64,000 bases of DNA from Echinometra lucunter (taxonomy: Eukaryota > Echinodermata > Echinoidea > Camarodonta > Echinometridae): assembly GCA_029962745.1 (NCBI GenBank), contig CM057166.1, positions 571,714 through 635,713 on the forward strand, in the 5' to 3' direction. A program made the translations under genes and the position numbers. A model generated the notes under the pieces. That model had not been told where the DNA came from, made no database searches, and worked only from the letters and a program-made list of their open reading frames with translations. The first letter of the stretch is position 1; each line of letters starts with the position of its first letter. Shown piece by piece: positions 1-11,201 of the stretch.

Positions 1-2283
1 GGGACAAATCCAAACTTTGATCCCCCCCAAAAAAAAAAAAAATCTTGATTCAGTAGATTTAGAAATCAACCTCATTGATTATAATTTCTTAATCTAATTT
101 TGAATTTGTCCCTTATAACAGTCTCTTAGATTAATTTCTAATCTAAGACATTGAGAGTAGCATATCGTTAGAGGAGAGTATGGCTTTTGTATCTTTTCGT
201 AATATCTTCCTCCTCTCTATTTCTCTCTCTCTCTCTCTCTTTTATTCCTGCTCCATTGATTTTTTTGGGGGGTACATGTACCCCCCGCATTGCCATGTCA
301 CTGATCATTACTGACTTAACCTTTAAAAAGGTCTATTTCTTCTACACAAGTCAGGCTTCATCTTCATGCTCTATTGATAGAGGTCTCGATGTTTTCAGAA
401 GATCATCTTTCTTGTTATTCATTAATCATGCAAGAGCACTGATAGAAACTTTATCAAGTGATACAGTTTTCAAAGGAATCGTCTACCAGGAAACTTGAAA
501 TTTGTCTTTGATTCAACAGTGATCTTTAAATGAAACCAGCAAAGCTTTGAATTCATGTTGAATTTGAACAACTGCATTAATGAGGATTGTCATTCTTGCC
601 ATGTAACAGTAGCAGCTTGAAAGTCAACAGTTTGTAGCAGTTTACGTTGTCTTTTAAAGCCAGAGCGAACTGGCACCCTTGTATGGGATTTTGAAATAGC
701 GCCCTCTCAGTCCTAAACTACTGATTTTGTCTCCTTTTTGCTCCCAGCATGCTCTATTCTGATCAATGAGAGCTTTATTTTTTGAGTAACATCTGTTAAA
801 ATGTATTTGTATTCATACTAAGGAAATTCACGAGAAGCCACAAAGGATATAATGTTTCTAAGAGTCTCTGGTTTTGAGTAGCATTAAGTTGGCGCTGTCG
901 TAAATACATCATAATAAGGGTCAGTTCACTGTTGCTTTAAGAGTTAGTTGGGTATTAACTCAATTCAAAATGACAAGAGTTTGATAGTACCTTTCTGGCT
1001 TTCAACAAATTTATCACATCAGTGCAGAAATGCCCTTACATGATGCAAAAGGTGTTCTCTTTTAATTCAAAGAAAGAAGAAAACACTTCATTATTTTCTT
1101 CAAAACCTATCCAGAAGGAAGATATATAGCAGTAACAATAGAGTGTCACAACTTAATTTACTTTAAAACGTGTCATATTGCTAGTAGCTTTTCTGCTCAC
1201 AATATATTAAGGGGTGTTTTTGCGCAGATGCGACAAATTGTTTTTAGTTTAGATCACATTTCTACAATTTCAGAATGAACGAAGAAAGAAAGAAACCTAA
1301 TATTGATCTGTAAGGCTTTACAAGATACGCAGGCAATGTCCAAGTGTATATGTGTGGGTGTTATAGCGAGGAGGAGGGAGATGACTGTGGGTAATAGGCG
1401 AATGTGTCCAATTACATGAATGTTTAGGTAAATGGGGGAGGGAAAGTTATTTTCAGCAGACATGAATGTAAATGTATCTCCATCTCCTTGTGGAGTAATT
1501 GCTTGTTGAAATGAGTACTCAAGGGACTGTGTCCATAAGAAATTGGTTAGAGCATGATTCCTTTAGTTATTGAACTAGTTATCTTCATAGTATCATCCAT
1601 GATTGACTTTCTATCAAATTTGTTAAGATGTAGATAGTTGCAACCTGATTTTTGATCTCTTTGATTTGAAATGGTAAGAAATTATTCTAATTCAAGCATT
1701 TACATTTTGTTAATAACAAAATACTGTTGATTGGATAGAACTTTGCAACAAAGTTTGATGGCAAACTTAAGTTAGATATTACAATGCAAATTCTACACAT
1801 GACTGAAAATACTTTAGTGTTTTGATTTATATTATGGAAGTAATTTTATGTATAAGGTAACTCGAAATCTTATATATTGAAGAAAACATGCATCTATGCA
1901 TAGATTTGAATTCATTATTTTTTCTATTTTTTATTTTAAAACACATAGAGAATTTCAAAGTTTCAACTTAGAAATAGTTGAGCAAAAGCGAATTTGAATA
2001 AGGTATATAGTCTGTGGAGGAGGGAGGGGCAATAGTAATATCCACTTTTCTTTTTGTTGATGAACCTCGTAGTTCTAGTAGGTCCGTCATGCTATCTTGA
2101 AGGAAGAACTTCTGTAAGATACTGAAAATGATGACACCCGTGTCGCCAGAGGGCTTGAACCTGCTTTACCATTATAGGCTAATGATTAGAGGAACGTGAT
2201 TCAATTTGAAACTAAATGATAGTGATTATTAGATATTGTCTGTTCAATGCAAGAAAGGCATTAGCTGTGGCTTTAAACAGATG

Positions 2284-2369
2284 ATATCATCTGTTTTGAG
2301 CCAGAAGGACATTCAATCTGTATAAAATGATCTGAGTTAACGCCCTTTTGGCTCTGAACAGACAATATA
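2284..2369. repeat. Palindromic foldback MITE (GAGCCAGAAGG family)
   Basis: The arms ATATCATCTGTTTTGAGCCA and the reverse complement of TGGCTCTGAACAGACAATAT pair across a short centre (TGTATAAAATGATCTGAG). The same sequence recurs at 47039-47126 and 47211-47293, and in looser form near 39650, 46880-46960, 49340, 51430 and 60330. This indicates a dispersed non-autonomous element. Confidence 0.7.
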
Positions 2370-2806
2370 TTAGGTGTGAATGGTTTGGTGCCATGTCCTA
2401 GAGTAATGCTTTGGTTCTCTGTTGGGAGTGTGACCTAGTTAATCAACAACTGAATGTGGGGAACATCGTAGAAGGAGGTAGAGGACAGATGTAAATTCGC
2501 TGCTCTCTAAAAGGTTTCATTTAGCCTTCCTTCATCAGCAAGACATTGAATTCGCTAGCGTACTTTACCACTACCATATTTTCAAAGATTTCATCTGTAT
2601 GTCTTTCCTTTATTAGATTCTTCATGAATATAACTTCAATTGAAAAGGGGAAAAGAGACATCATAAATTTGTTGGTGCGTCATACATAGGACATAGTCAT
2701 AGATAATATTGTCAATGGATTTTCATTCTTTCCAATGCTGTACATCATGTGGAGTACCTAGGATCATTCACATGTTTCAAAATACAAAAAGCACAACAAA
2801 TCTAGA

Positions 2807-2924
2807 TTAATCCCTTGCATACTGGAACTGGGTGCACCCTGTATTAAACCTATGGGAATCAGAGACTTTGATATTCAGCAGGTTAACCACAGACCTCTGA
2901 GCCAGTCAGCATGCAAGGAGTTAA
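2807..2924. mobile_element. Short TTAA-flanked MITE
   Basis: It begins TTAATCCCTTGCATACTGG and ends with the inverted form AGCATGCAAGGAGTTAA. The inner text (CTGTATTAAACCTATGGGAA ... GATATTCAG) matches the element at 4184-4263 in opposite orientation, so both belong to one family. TTAA targets are typical of piggyBac- or Kolobok-type transposition. Confidence 0.65.
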
Positions 2925-3468
2925 TCTGCCATGCCCTATGTTAAGTGGGTCACCAAGGGTTAATCCAATATATCCAGTGCTTAGGGGTGGAGAACATTAT
3001 ACTCTGTTGTAAATTGGAAGATATTACGTCTGTCTGGGCCACAGATAATACCAATATTTGTGAAGATGGAAGCCATGTACTAGAAAGCCTTGTTCACTCC
3101 TGATGGTGCAATTAGTCTGGGGAAATATCACAGCCAAAGGAATGGCTTAGGTTTAGTGTGATTTATATTGAATTCAAACACTATTAATTGTATTGGTTGT
3201 TTCATCATGTCATCACTTTTCTATATTTACATGTATTTATTTGTATTGTACATGTAAACAAAAATTTCTCTCTATAAGTCGTGGAAAAAATGAAATACTG
3301 ATAAATAAATTAAATTAAAGAATAAACAGAGGCTTATACTTAGGAGCCTTTGGGCACAGCTATCATTTCACCTGTACCTGCCGCTCATTTGCAAATAAAA
3401 AATGACTTAGATTATAGCTTTTTGATAATACTGCGGTTTAGAAGAGCTAAAGCCAGGATAATAATATT

Positions 3469-3526
3469 CTTGCAGGGCCCTCTGGGAGAACAGTACATGA
3501 AGACGCTACCCTGGGTAAACAAGACA

Positions 3527-3559
<33 letters not shown>
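3469..3559 (+). mobile_element. 5'-truncated SINE with (TTA)n tail
   Basis: The segment contains GCAGGGC and GCTACCCTGGGTAAACAAG followed by about ten TTA units. It matches the tail of the full SINE found on the other strand at 61707-61948. The tRNA-like head is missing. Confidence 0.6.
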
Positions 3560-3560
<1 letters not shown>

Positions 3561-3987
3561 CCGTTCATGTGTGAACGCGGCTGGCTGATAATACTGCGAT
3601 TTAGAAGAGTTAACCATAGACGTATTAATTAATTCACTAGACAAAAAGCGGCATGCGCAGAAATCATTACGCGAATGGCATTAGGCCCCGCATCTTTCGG
3701 ATCATTTGAAAGGGCCATTAAGCACCCGTTATCGCCATGATATCGATAACACTGTTGCATTATTCATATCTATTGCGCGTTTTATTTTGATACTTTTATT
3801 TATTGTGCATTTATTGCGCATGCACTAAGGTGATAGGCGTAAAGTTTTATAGCGTGTACCAATGCACGCTACTCATTGAAAGCATCGTACAGAATGAATT
3901 ATTCATTTTTGATCATGAATATGCAGAGTGCTTAGGTACCCCTTCTTATGGATCCAGACAAAATTGCGGAGCTTTAGGGGCCTGGAG

Positions 3988-4138
3988 TTAACCGCTTCAT
4001 GTGTGAACATGGTTGGCTGAAGCTCGTATAGCTATAAGATGGGAATGTAGGATGAGGTTTGCAGAGTTTGGTACATCTGGGATATGATATCACTGGGCTA
4101 GACATCTGTAGAACACATGAAGAGACATGAAGGGTTAA
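3988..4138. mobile_element. Short TTAA-flanked MITE (TTCATGTG ends)
   Basis: The left end is TTAACCGCTTCATGTGTGAAC and the right end is GACATGAAGGGTTAA, its inverted form. A second left end of the same type (TTAACCCGTTCATGTGTGAAC) occurs at 3556 just after the SINE tail, and another (TTAACCCTTCATGTG) at 36361, both without a matching right end. Confidence 0.6.
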
Positions 4139-4183
4139 TTTAAAGGTAGTTTTACAATGTATTTTTGGTATCAAGGATTATCT

Positions 4184-4263
4184 TTAACCATTGACTACTG
4201 AATATCTCAATTTCCCATAGGCTTAATACAGAGACCACCAGGTTCCAATGGGCAAGGGGTTAA
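4184..4263. mobile_element. Short TTAA-flanked MITE, inverted relative of 2807-2924
   Basis: It runs from TTAACCATTGACTACTG to CAATGGGCAAGGGGTTAA. Read on the minus strand, the inner sequence aligns with the 2807-2924 element over CTGTATTAAGCCTATGGGAA and GATATTCAG. Confidence 0.6.
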
Positions 4264-6960
4264 GGTTTTGGATTTCTACGCATCTAATTTTTTTTCTTCA
4301 GAGATTTACAGGGTAGCATAGTCGATAACCAATTATGACTACTGTCACCACCAACTTTAAGGCCTTTGGTTGCATCTTGCCAGTATTGACTTAATGAAGT
4401 CATATCAACTATTCTGAGAGTGTCTATATATTTATTTCTGCATTATTCAATTCATTCAGAAAACTTTTATATAGACATTGAGAATATTAAGCATGTCATC
4501 GTTGCCTGGCTGGCAGAAAGGCATTAACGCGCCCGCACACTGTACCCTTTGCTTAGCGCGCCCTTGACCTAACGCGCTTCTGCTAGCCGGAGGATGTATA
4601 AAATCCCTATATGCAAGTGCTAATGTGCATGTACGTGATGTGATGTAGGGCGTGGAAGGAGCTAGAATTTCATGTAGATTTTTTTTTTTTTTTTTTTTTT
4701 TGTTGTTGCTAAAATGCTATGTAGAAATAGATCCAGGATTCTGAAGAAAGGGGGTGACACAGAAAAATCTGTTTGTGTACTCATTAGGGAATGCAAGATT
4801 GGGCTCACTAGGGGCAAGGGGAACAGGCTGGTTGTCCCATCCCCTTAAATCTACATGTACCAGTGTCCTTATGTTCACTATTTTCCAAGGTGACTAGGCA
4901 CATTGTGACATCTGTCGTGATGGTGTGATCTAAAATGACTATCTGTTGACAGATGTTTGAATATTTGATCTGGAAATAGAGATGCGTGAAATTAACAATG
5001 TCCAAGATGTCTCTCTGTTCATCAAATGTCATATTCAGGGCATTGATAATGAATAATACATTGTGCAAGGTGTATTGAAAGTGAATATTTAGATAGTTGG
5101 ATGGATATGTACATAATTTGAATGGTTGATGTGTATTAGACGTGAATATGGAATATTCTTAAGAGATAAAGAAAGAGAAGAGAGAGAGAGAAAAAAAAGA
5201 GTGGGAGAGAAGGAGCATGGCAACAATTTTAGAAAGAGAGACATTTTCTGCCGAGGTCCTGTAGAGTGTTGTGATGGCGTTGGTTGTATTTTGTTTAAAT
5301 GAAGGAAAATCATTGATACCTTGTGATGGTGTTAGAAAATTGACTTTGTCCGACAGACTGGCAGAACGTGTGATTATTAATAAAAATTCTGTGGCAGGTA
5401 TTGCTCAATTACTGGTGAATATCAGCTTGTATAGAGGACACCCCAAGCATTTGATTGGTTATCACTCTAGGTGTGATATGATATTGAAGCTGTGATAGGA
5501 TGTACCCAAATGAATGATGCAGTGTTTGGGATGATATCTGACTTTGTCTCTCCAACCAGGGTGTTTCGCAAGCAACCTGCAATTTTCGTATTTCTGAAAT
5601 TGCATTTATTTTGGAAAGTGGAAATAGTTTGTCATGTTCATCAAGGGATGAAATCCATTATGAGCTAATGGCCTCTTCGTGTTCATTCAATTTAAGTTTG
5701 GTTACATCAGCATCATTATGACTCCATGTTTGTTAATCTTATTTCGAAGGATGTTGTAGCATGATAAATAAATTGAATGTTACTGAACGTTTAATCGCAG
5801 AGTGAATTAATGAAGTGAGTTCTGCTGATGATGTTTTGTGCTTTGTGATAGGGATGACATGAATCTTTTATGTTTATGGCCTTGCTGTTCAGATGAGTGT
5901 TCAATATTTTTGAAGGTGATGCAGTCAGTTGTATTTTCCTGATCATTTGTGAGACGGACACAAATTTCGATAATGATGTGCTTTTAAAATCAAGAGTCGT
6001 TCAACTGTCGAGGATGCTATTTATACATAGTGATGAATCTTGAAGATTATTTCCAGGAGTTTGGATATATTGTGTATATCTCTGTTGCTGGAGTATAAGA
6101 TAAAATTTGTTCAAGTCGAAGCAGTTGCATGATAGTTTGGGCATTATCATTGTAATTTTTTGTCAAGATAAGGGATTCTTATGTCAAGATTAGGACAAAA
6201 TGTATTAATTTCATTATTCAGCATTAAGGAAACAAGATTGAGAATTTAAAACCTGAGACTGGTCTCATTGTATCTCTTGGCGTTTCAATCATGTGTGATA
6301 ATAGTGACCCTCTTGCTTAAATTGTAAAGTGCATTTTCCGAATGGGATTTATTTTGTCCCCTATTCATCCTTGAGAATGGACGATGATGGTTCCTTGTTG
6401 GCTGTCGTTAGATCAGTGAAGCATCTTCTCACCTCTGCTTGAGAGATTTGTGAATATCACAAGTTGAAGCTAGCTTGCTCCCTGGCTGTCAAGTAGTTAT
6501 TGCATCTCTGCATCTCTCTTTGAGAGAGAATGAGAACGAGTGTTGCAAACAGGATTACATTGATTCATACAGGTTTTTCCTGGGAAGTCATGTGGATGAA
6601 AAAGGCTATATAGATGAACACCTCACCCTGTGCAGTCAAATAGAAATATGTACGCCTCATGGAAGATATATGAAAGCCAGAGAGAAATCAACCTTATGAC
6701 TTTATCTTGCAATCGGTCAAGGAACACACTTCATTCTAACTTCTGATACAGTACTACCATGAATTCTTTAAAAGCACTGTGGAATATGTTTTGTTCAAAC
6801 TGATAATAACTACAATGGATTGTTTGAACTCACAGTGGAATATACGTTAAGTATTGGATGCTCTGTGTGTGTGTGCCATGTATTAGGAATATCAAACATT
6901 TGGATTGACACTGTACTATTAATGAAGAACAGAAAACTTTGGAAATAACATACCTTAAAC

Positions 6961-7151
6961 ATGGAGACCAACCAACGATTTGTGGTGGATCGCGATCGCA
7001 TCCTAATGGCGAGAGGGCCCCGTTCGGTGTCTGCATATCGTCTCAAGCGTGTTGCCTCAGACATCGATCTGCAGAAGTGCCGCTGCCAATGCACGTGTGG
7101 GCAGAACATGTTTTCATCAATGTCCAGCAGTATGACCGATATCATCCAAAG
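6961..7151 (+). CDS. PLEKHG5: PLEKHG5-like RhoGEF, coding exon 1 (start codon, N-terminus)
   Basis: This is the first coding exon and gives residues 1-63 plus two bases of codon 64. The ATG has a good context (A at -3, G at +4), and an in-frame TAA lies 15 bases upstream (6946-6948), so translation cannot start earlier in this frame without splicing. The exon ends at AAAG|gtataa and joins exon 2 in phase 2 to make an Arg codon. The peptide is basic, with Arg-rich stretches RDRILMARGPRSVSAYRLKR. It has a striking C-x-C-x-C-x-C cluster at residues 40-46 (KCRCQCTCGQ), followed by a Ser/Met-rich stretch. I recognise no domain here. Assignment to the gene rests on phase continuity with the downstream RBD exons and on unusual CpG richness against an AT-rich background. 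The 5'-UTR extent and the transcription start are not visible. A 121-aa antisense frame over this exon (6810-7175) is probably a shadow. Confidence 0.75.
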
Positions 7152-7245
7152 GTATAATCTATGATTGAGATCCAATAGGATCTTAATTCTTGAAATTGAT
7201 TTTAATTAGTTAATTTGTGTAACCTCGTCAACTCTGTTAGTATTA

Positions 7246-7517
7246 GAGGTGTTGTGGTCCAGTGGATAATCTCCGGGCTTTGAACCACAAGGTACGGAGT
7301 TCGAATCCCTGCCGCAGCACTAATGTCCTTTGGCAAGACACTAATCTACATTTGCCACACTCAACCCAGGTGTAAATGGGTACCGGCAGGAAGGAATTCC
7401 TTGAAAGCTGTGAGCACCGAAATTGGTAGCCTAGCTTAGCCGGGGTAATATTAGGAGTGTCTTGAGCACTTAATTAGGTGGATATGTACGCTATATAAAT
7501 ATCCAATATTATTATTT
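7246..7517 (+). mobile_element. tRNA-derived SINE
   Basis: The head has a Pol III A box (TGGTCCAGTGGATAAT, about 7255-7270) and B box (GAGTTCGAATCCC, about 7297-7309). A tRNA-unrelated body follows (CTTTGGCAAGACACTAATCT, GTAAATGGGTACCGGCAGG), and the copy ends in ATATTATTATT. It lies about 95 bases inside intron 1, in sense orientation. The same head and GGCAAGACA body occur at 33394-33655. It is not a functional tRNA gene. Confidence 0.85.
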
Positions 7518-7869
7518 CTGTTTTTTTCTACTTAAAGAAAATATTTACTCCTGAATGGTATAGATATTGTCATACCTTTGTATGCATGTTTCTCTATTAT
7601 TTACAATTGTAATTGTATATGATTGTAATTTACTTCTTTGTCTACTACAGTTATTTGTACTTATGACTGTACTATGCTGTGTGATTCGGAAATTGTGAAA
7701 TGAATTTTTCAAAAATTAAAGAATTAGGATGTTACACAAATGTGCCTTTAATAAACAATCCATTTTAGTTTGTTATGGGTTGAGTGCATGTCCGATGCCT
7801 GAAGAAAAGCAGAACAATGTGAATTGAATTGAATTGTATTGATTGAACGTCATTGATATACATCAGTAT

Positions 7870-9177
7870 CAGGGAAAAAATTAATTTTTTTATTTCGGGG
7901 GCTCCATTTCGAGTTTTATACAATTTTTCGGGGGCTACTTTTTCACCTTTCGGGGGCTACTTTTCCCATTTCGGGGGCTACTATTTTCGGGGGCTAGTTT
8001 GAAGTTTAACTTCACAGATTTGTTGATTTATCACAAGAAGAAGCAAGTTTCATGTATATAATGACCTCTATCACCCTTTGGCCTTTGACCTTGACTCCCC
8101 AAAATCTAATCAGGTCATTGTCCTTCCCATATGCATTCATGAGCCAAGTTTGAAGTTGATCCGTCAAAAGGTTACTAAGTTATCGCAAGAACGAACCATT
8201 TCTATGTACAAAATGACATTTATGACCTTTGACCTTTGACCTTGAATTCCCCAAATTTATTCAGACATTGTCCCTCCCATATACATACATGATGCAATTT
8301 TGAAGTTGATCTGTCAAATGGTTATTGAGTTATTGCAACAATACATTTCTATCTACATGACCTCTATGACCTTTGACCTTTGACCTTGAGACCCAAAAAT
8401 TTGATCGACCATTATCCCTCCCATATGCATACATGAGCCAAGCTTGAAGTTGATCCATCATATGGTTACTGAGTTATTGCAAGAATGATCCATTTCTATG
8501 TACATGTAGGTGTGCTCATAAATATTCATATCTGGTGTGAATATTTATGAGTATCATCTTCCTAGCTGATTGTGCAATCACTAACCAATAAAGATGTATA
8601 TCATTTTTTATCTAAAGTTGTAACTATAGCACCACATGTATGTGGAGGTGCTTATAAATATTCACAATATCTGAAGGTGATAGATATTCATATCTGAAGC
8701 TCATAAATATTCATATCTAACTTGAATATTCATGAGTGTCTCCTTGCACGTGATTTGAAAAATACTAACCATGAAAGATATATATTAAGTTTTGTATAAA
8801 GCTGTAGCACACCCATTGAATAATTGAGCCAAAAAAGCTTTCACCGAGAGCTTGGTTGTATCATTGCCCCCACAGTGAATTCGATGGGCAGTCCTAATCG
8901 CATTGGCGAGAAAGATTCATGCAACTGATGGAAGAACGCATGATCAAGTGCATGTGCCATGTGCTTCATCAGAGCTTTCCAACAGTGCTGAAACTTTCCT
9001 CCAAAATGCGATTGGTTCAGGAATGGATTTGCTCGATTCCCACCTGCACCAAGAACTTTCGGGGGCGATTTTCTAATTTTCCGTCGCCCCCGAAATCATT
9101 TTTTCGGCCCGTTTCGGGAGCTCTTTCAGGCGTTTCCGGGGCGAATTTGCCCGCCGCCCCCGTGAATTTTTTCCCTG
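7870..9177. mobile_element. hAT-like non-autonomous DNA transposon, 1.3 kb
   Basis: The element starts CAGGGAAAAAATTAAT and ends GAATTTTTTCCCTG. It is flanked by a perfect 8-bp direct repeat, ATCAGTAT, at 7862-7869 and 9178-9185. CAGGG termini with an 8-bp target duplication are characteristic of the hAT superfamily. Both ends carry a tract rich in 'TTTCGGGGGCTA'-type repeats. The interior has three tandem units of about 145-150 bp (8040-8500) and AT-rich palindromes (8515-8551, 8700-8736). No transposase is present; the 93-aa frame at 8919-9200 resembles nothing I know. Confidence 0.82.
8072..8389. repeat. Three tandem units with GACCTTTGACCTTGA motifs
   Basis: Three diverged units of about 145-150 bp repeat inside the hAT-like element. 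Each contains TTTGACCTTGA followed by CAT(A)TGCATnCATGAnnCAA-type text and 'TTGAAGTTGATC'. The motif clusters are at 8072-8094, 8223-8245 and 8367-8389. Confidence 0.75.
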
Positions 9178-10700
9178 ATCAGTATTCTGTTTTGACATAA
9201 ACATAAACATTAACATAATCATAAATGTGTTTCAAAGTCTGTGGGGCACAACATTTAGAGGGTGTTATGTGGAATTACAGACAGTGATCCCTTGCAGTCA
9301 TTTTGATCACGAAAATTGACGATAATAGCCTATAAGTCATGAAAATGATGAAATAACTGATGAAAATCAAGATTTAGTGACCAAGGAAAGATCCCTCGAT
9401 GCATTATGAGGTGTACAAGAACAGACTTCATAAACATAGCTGCCGAATAAACTAAACAAAACTTCAATCTACATCAGCAATCTTCTGGCTTTTGGAAACA
9501 TAATGGCCTTTAATTTTATTACCACCTGGTTTAATATATGTAAGTAATAAGAGAAAGGCTTTGGACTTGAATGTTTGCACCATCAGGTAAAAAGGTGTTT
9601 ACAAGTCGAAGTTCTCACATTACAGAATAGCCTGTAATCTCATCTATGGTGATATCATTCCTATTGTTTCTTGTAATAATCTATGTTTCTGTTTGGGTTT
9701 CATTTCCGAATAATCTATGTTTTGCTAGCCAGAGTGTTTTCAATTGTTCAAATGATGAAGAGGGTAGTTTATGAACAACATACATTTATGTATGCCTATA
9801 TTGCATTTTGATAAGAAAATGCAAGAAAAATATCATACGGAAGAAAGAAAAGGAGGAGCTGAGGGGGGGGGGGGGAGCACTCGACCCCAAAAGTGGTAGG
9901 TATGTGCTACTGGCAAGACCGAAATAGGGGGCCTCAGAACTAACTTAACATGGAAAGGACGGTCCCTGGAACTACTAACTTTGGAAAAAGGGGGGTAACT
10001 GGAACTGGATTTCAATACAAATATGATGCCACAGAACTGGTTATTACTGAAATATATGCCTTGTCTGTGGGTCTGAGCCTGCATATGCATGCATGCCCCG
10101 GCCCAGCAGGCGAGCTAGGCTGGGGTCGGGTTGGCCCAAGGTTGGTACCTGTGAGCCTGGATAGCATCCTGGAATGAAACTAATTTTTAACTTTTCACCA
10201 GCAGTTGATATTCTTTGGAACAGGGTGGAACGGCCAGAATGACAGAATAGAAAAAATGCAATGACTTGGAATGGTTTTCTCTCTTCTCTTTCTCAACAAG
10301 AAAAAAATATATACTGGAATGAAAATTTGAGTGTAAAAATGGGGGTCCTCTCCACAGCACATACCCACTGCACACTATATACTGTGTGCCCCCCCCCCCC
10401 CCCCTGAGGAGGAGGAGGGGGAAGAGAGAGAGAGAAAGATAGAGAGAGAGAGGAGGGGTAGGATAGTTGAGTTCTCATTAGGCAGTGTCAGTAATAGTAA
10501 TTGTCAGGAGCCTTCAACACTGTGAGTCACCCATCAAGACCTCACAGTACAAAAGGTTAACCTCCCTACTTTCCTACATCATGGGCAATGCTGTGGCATT
10601 ATAACAGAAAATTCTAATTTACCTAAAATCCCTTACTCCATATAAAATGCTAATACCAATTCTTCTTTTTTAGTTGCAAAATGATATATGTGTACTGATA

Positions 10701-10930
10701 CACTCTTAGACCCTTTCCATGTCCCACATTTGGAACATGTAAGGGTTCTTCAAAGAACCATTAAGGTTCTCTAAAGTGTTCTAAAGGGGTCTTCAGAACC
10801 ATCACTGGTTCTACAAGGAATCTTTGAGGTTATTGAAAATATAAAGAACTCTTATAGAACCCCTTTTCTGTAGGGTTCTAAATACGGGACAAAAAAGGGT
10901 TCTAAACTGCACCATGTTTTTGTAAGAGTG
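10701..10930. mobile_element. MITE with CACTCTTA ends (Tc1/mariner-type, TA target)
   Basis: The left end CACTCTTAGACCC and right end TTTTTGTAAGAGTG are inverted, and TA flanks both sides. The interior is dense in GGTTCT/AGAACC motifs (AAGGGTTCTTCAAAGAACCA), as in similar elements of fish and invertebrates. Confidence 0.65.
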
Positions 10931-11201
10931 TAGATACCACAATCTGCTTCTCAGAAAGTGCCCAATGCTAGATTAGACTCTGGAACTCTATCACTGAAAC
11001 AGGGACAAATACAGTATATGAAAAAAAGAATACTTTCCTTCATCTGAAAGTGTCACACATTAATTTAATTTTTGGAAAGTGAACATTGCCTAGAATATAA
11101 CACATTTGATGCCCATTTAAAACTGATAGCATGTACAATGATGTAGAAGGTAATGTATGTTATACCAAATCAAATTCTCTCCAGTGGGTTAATCATAAAA
11201 G

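Larger units (their letters stand above)
1..6960. other. Upstream region / possible 5'-UTR; no gene recognised
   Basis: I see no open frame here with recognisable protein similarity. The region contains an early (CT)n tract (221-241), short TTAA-flanked MITEs (2807-2924, 3988-4138, 4184-4263), a foldback repeat (2284-2369), a truncated SINE tail (3469-3559) and poly-T (4680-4701). There is also a small CpG-rich patch (4520-4580) with three variants of TAACGCGC or TAGCGCGC. The promoter and any 5' non-coding exon of the PLEKHG5-like gene presumably lie here or further upstream, but no convincing TATA box, initiator or CpG island identifies them. Confidence 0.5.

Noticed and set aside
6810..7175. 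121-codon minus-strand frame across coding exon 1
   Set aside because: It lies antisense to an exon supported by splice phase; it has no recognisable domain and is best explained as a shadow of the CpG-rich coding exon.
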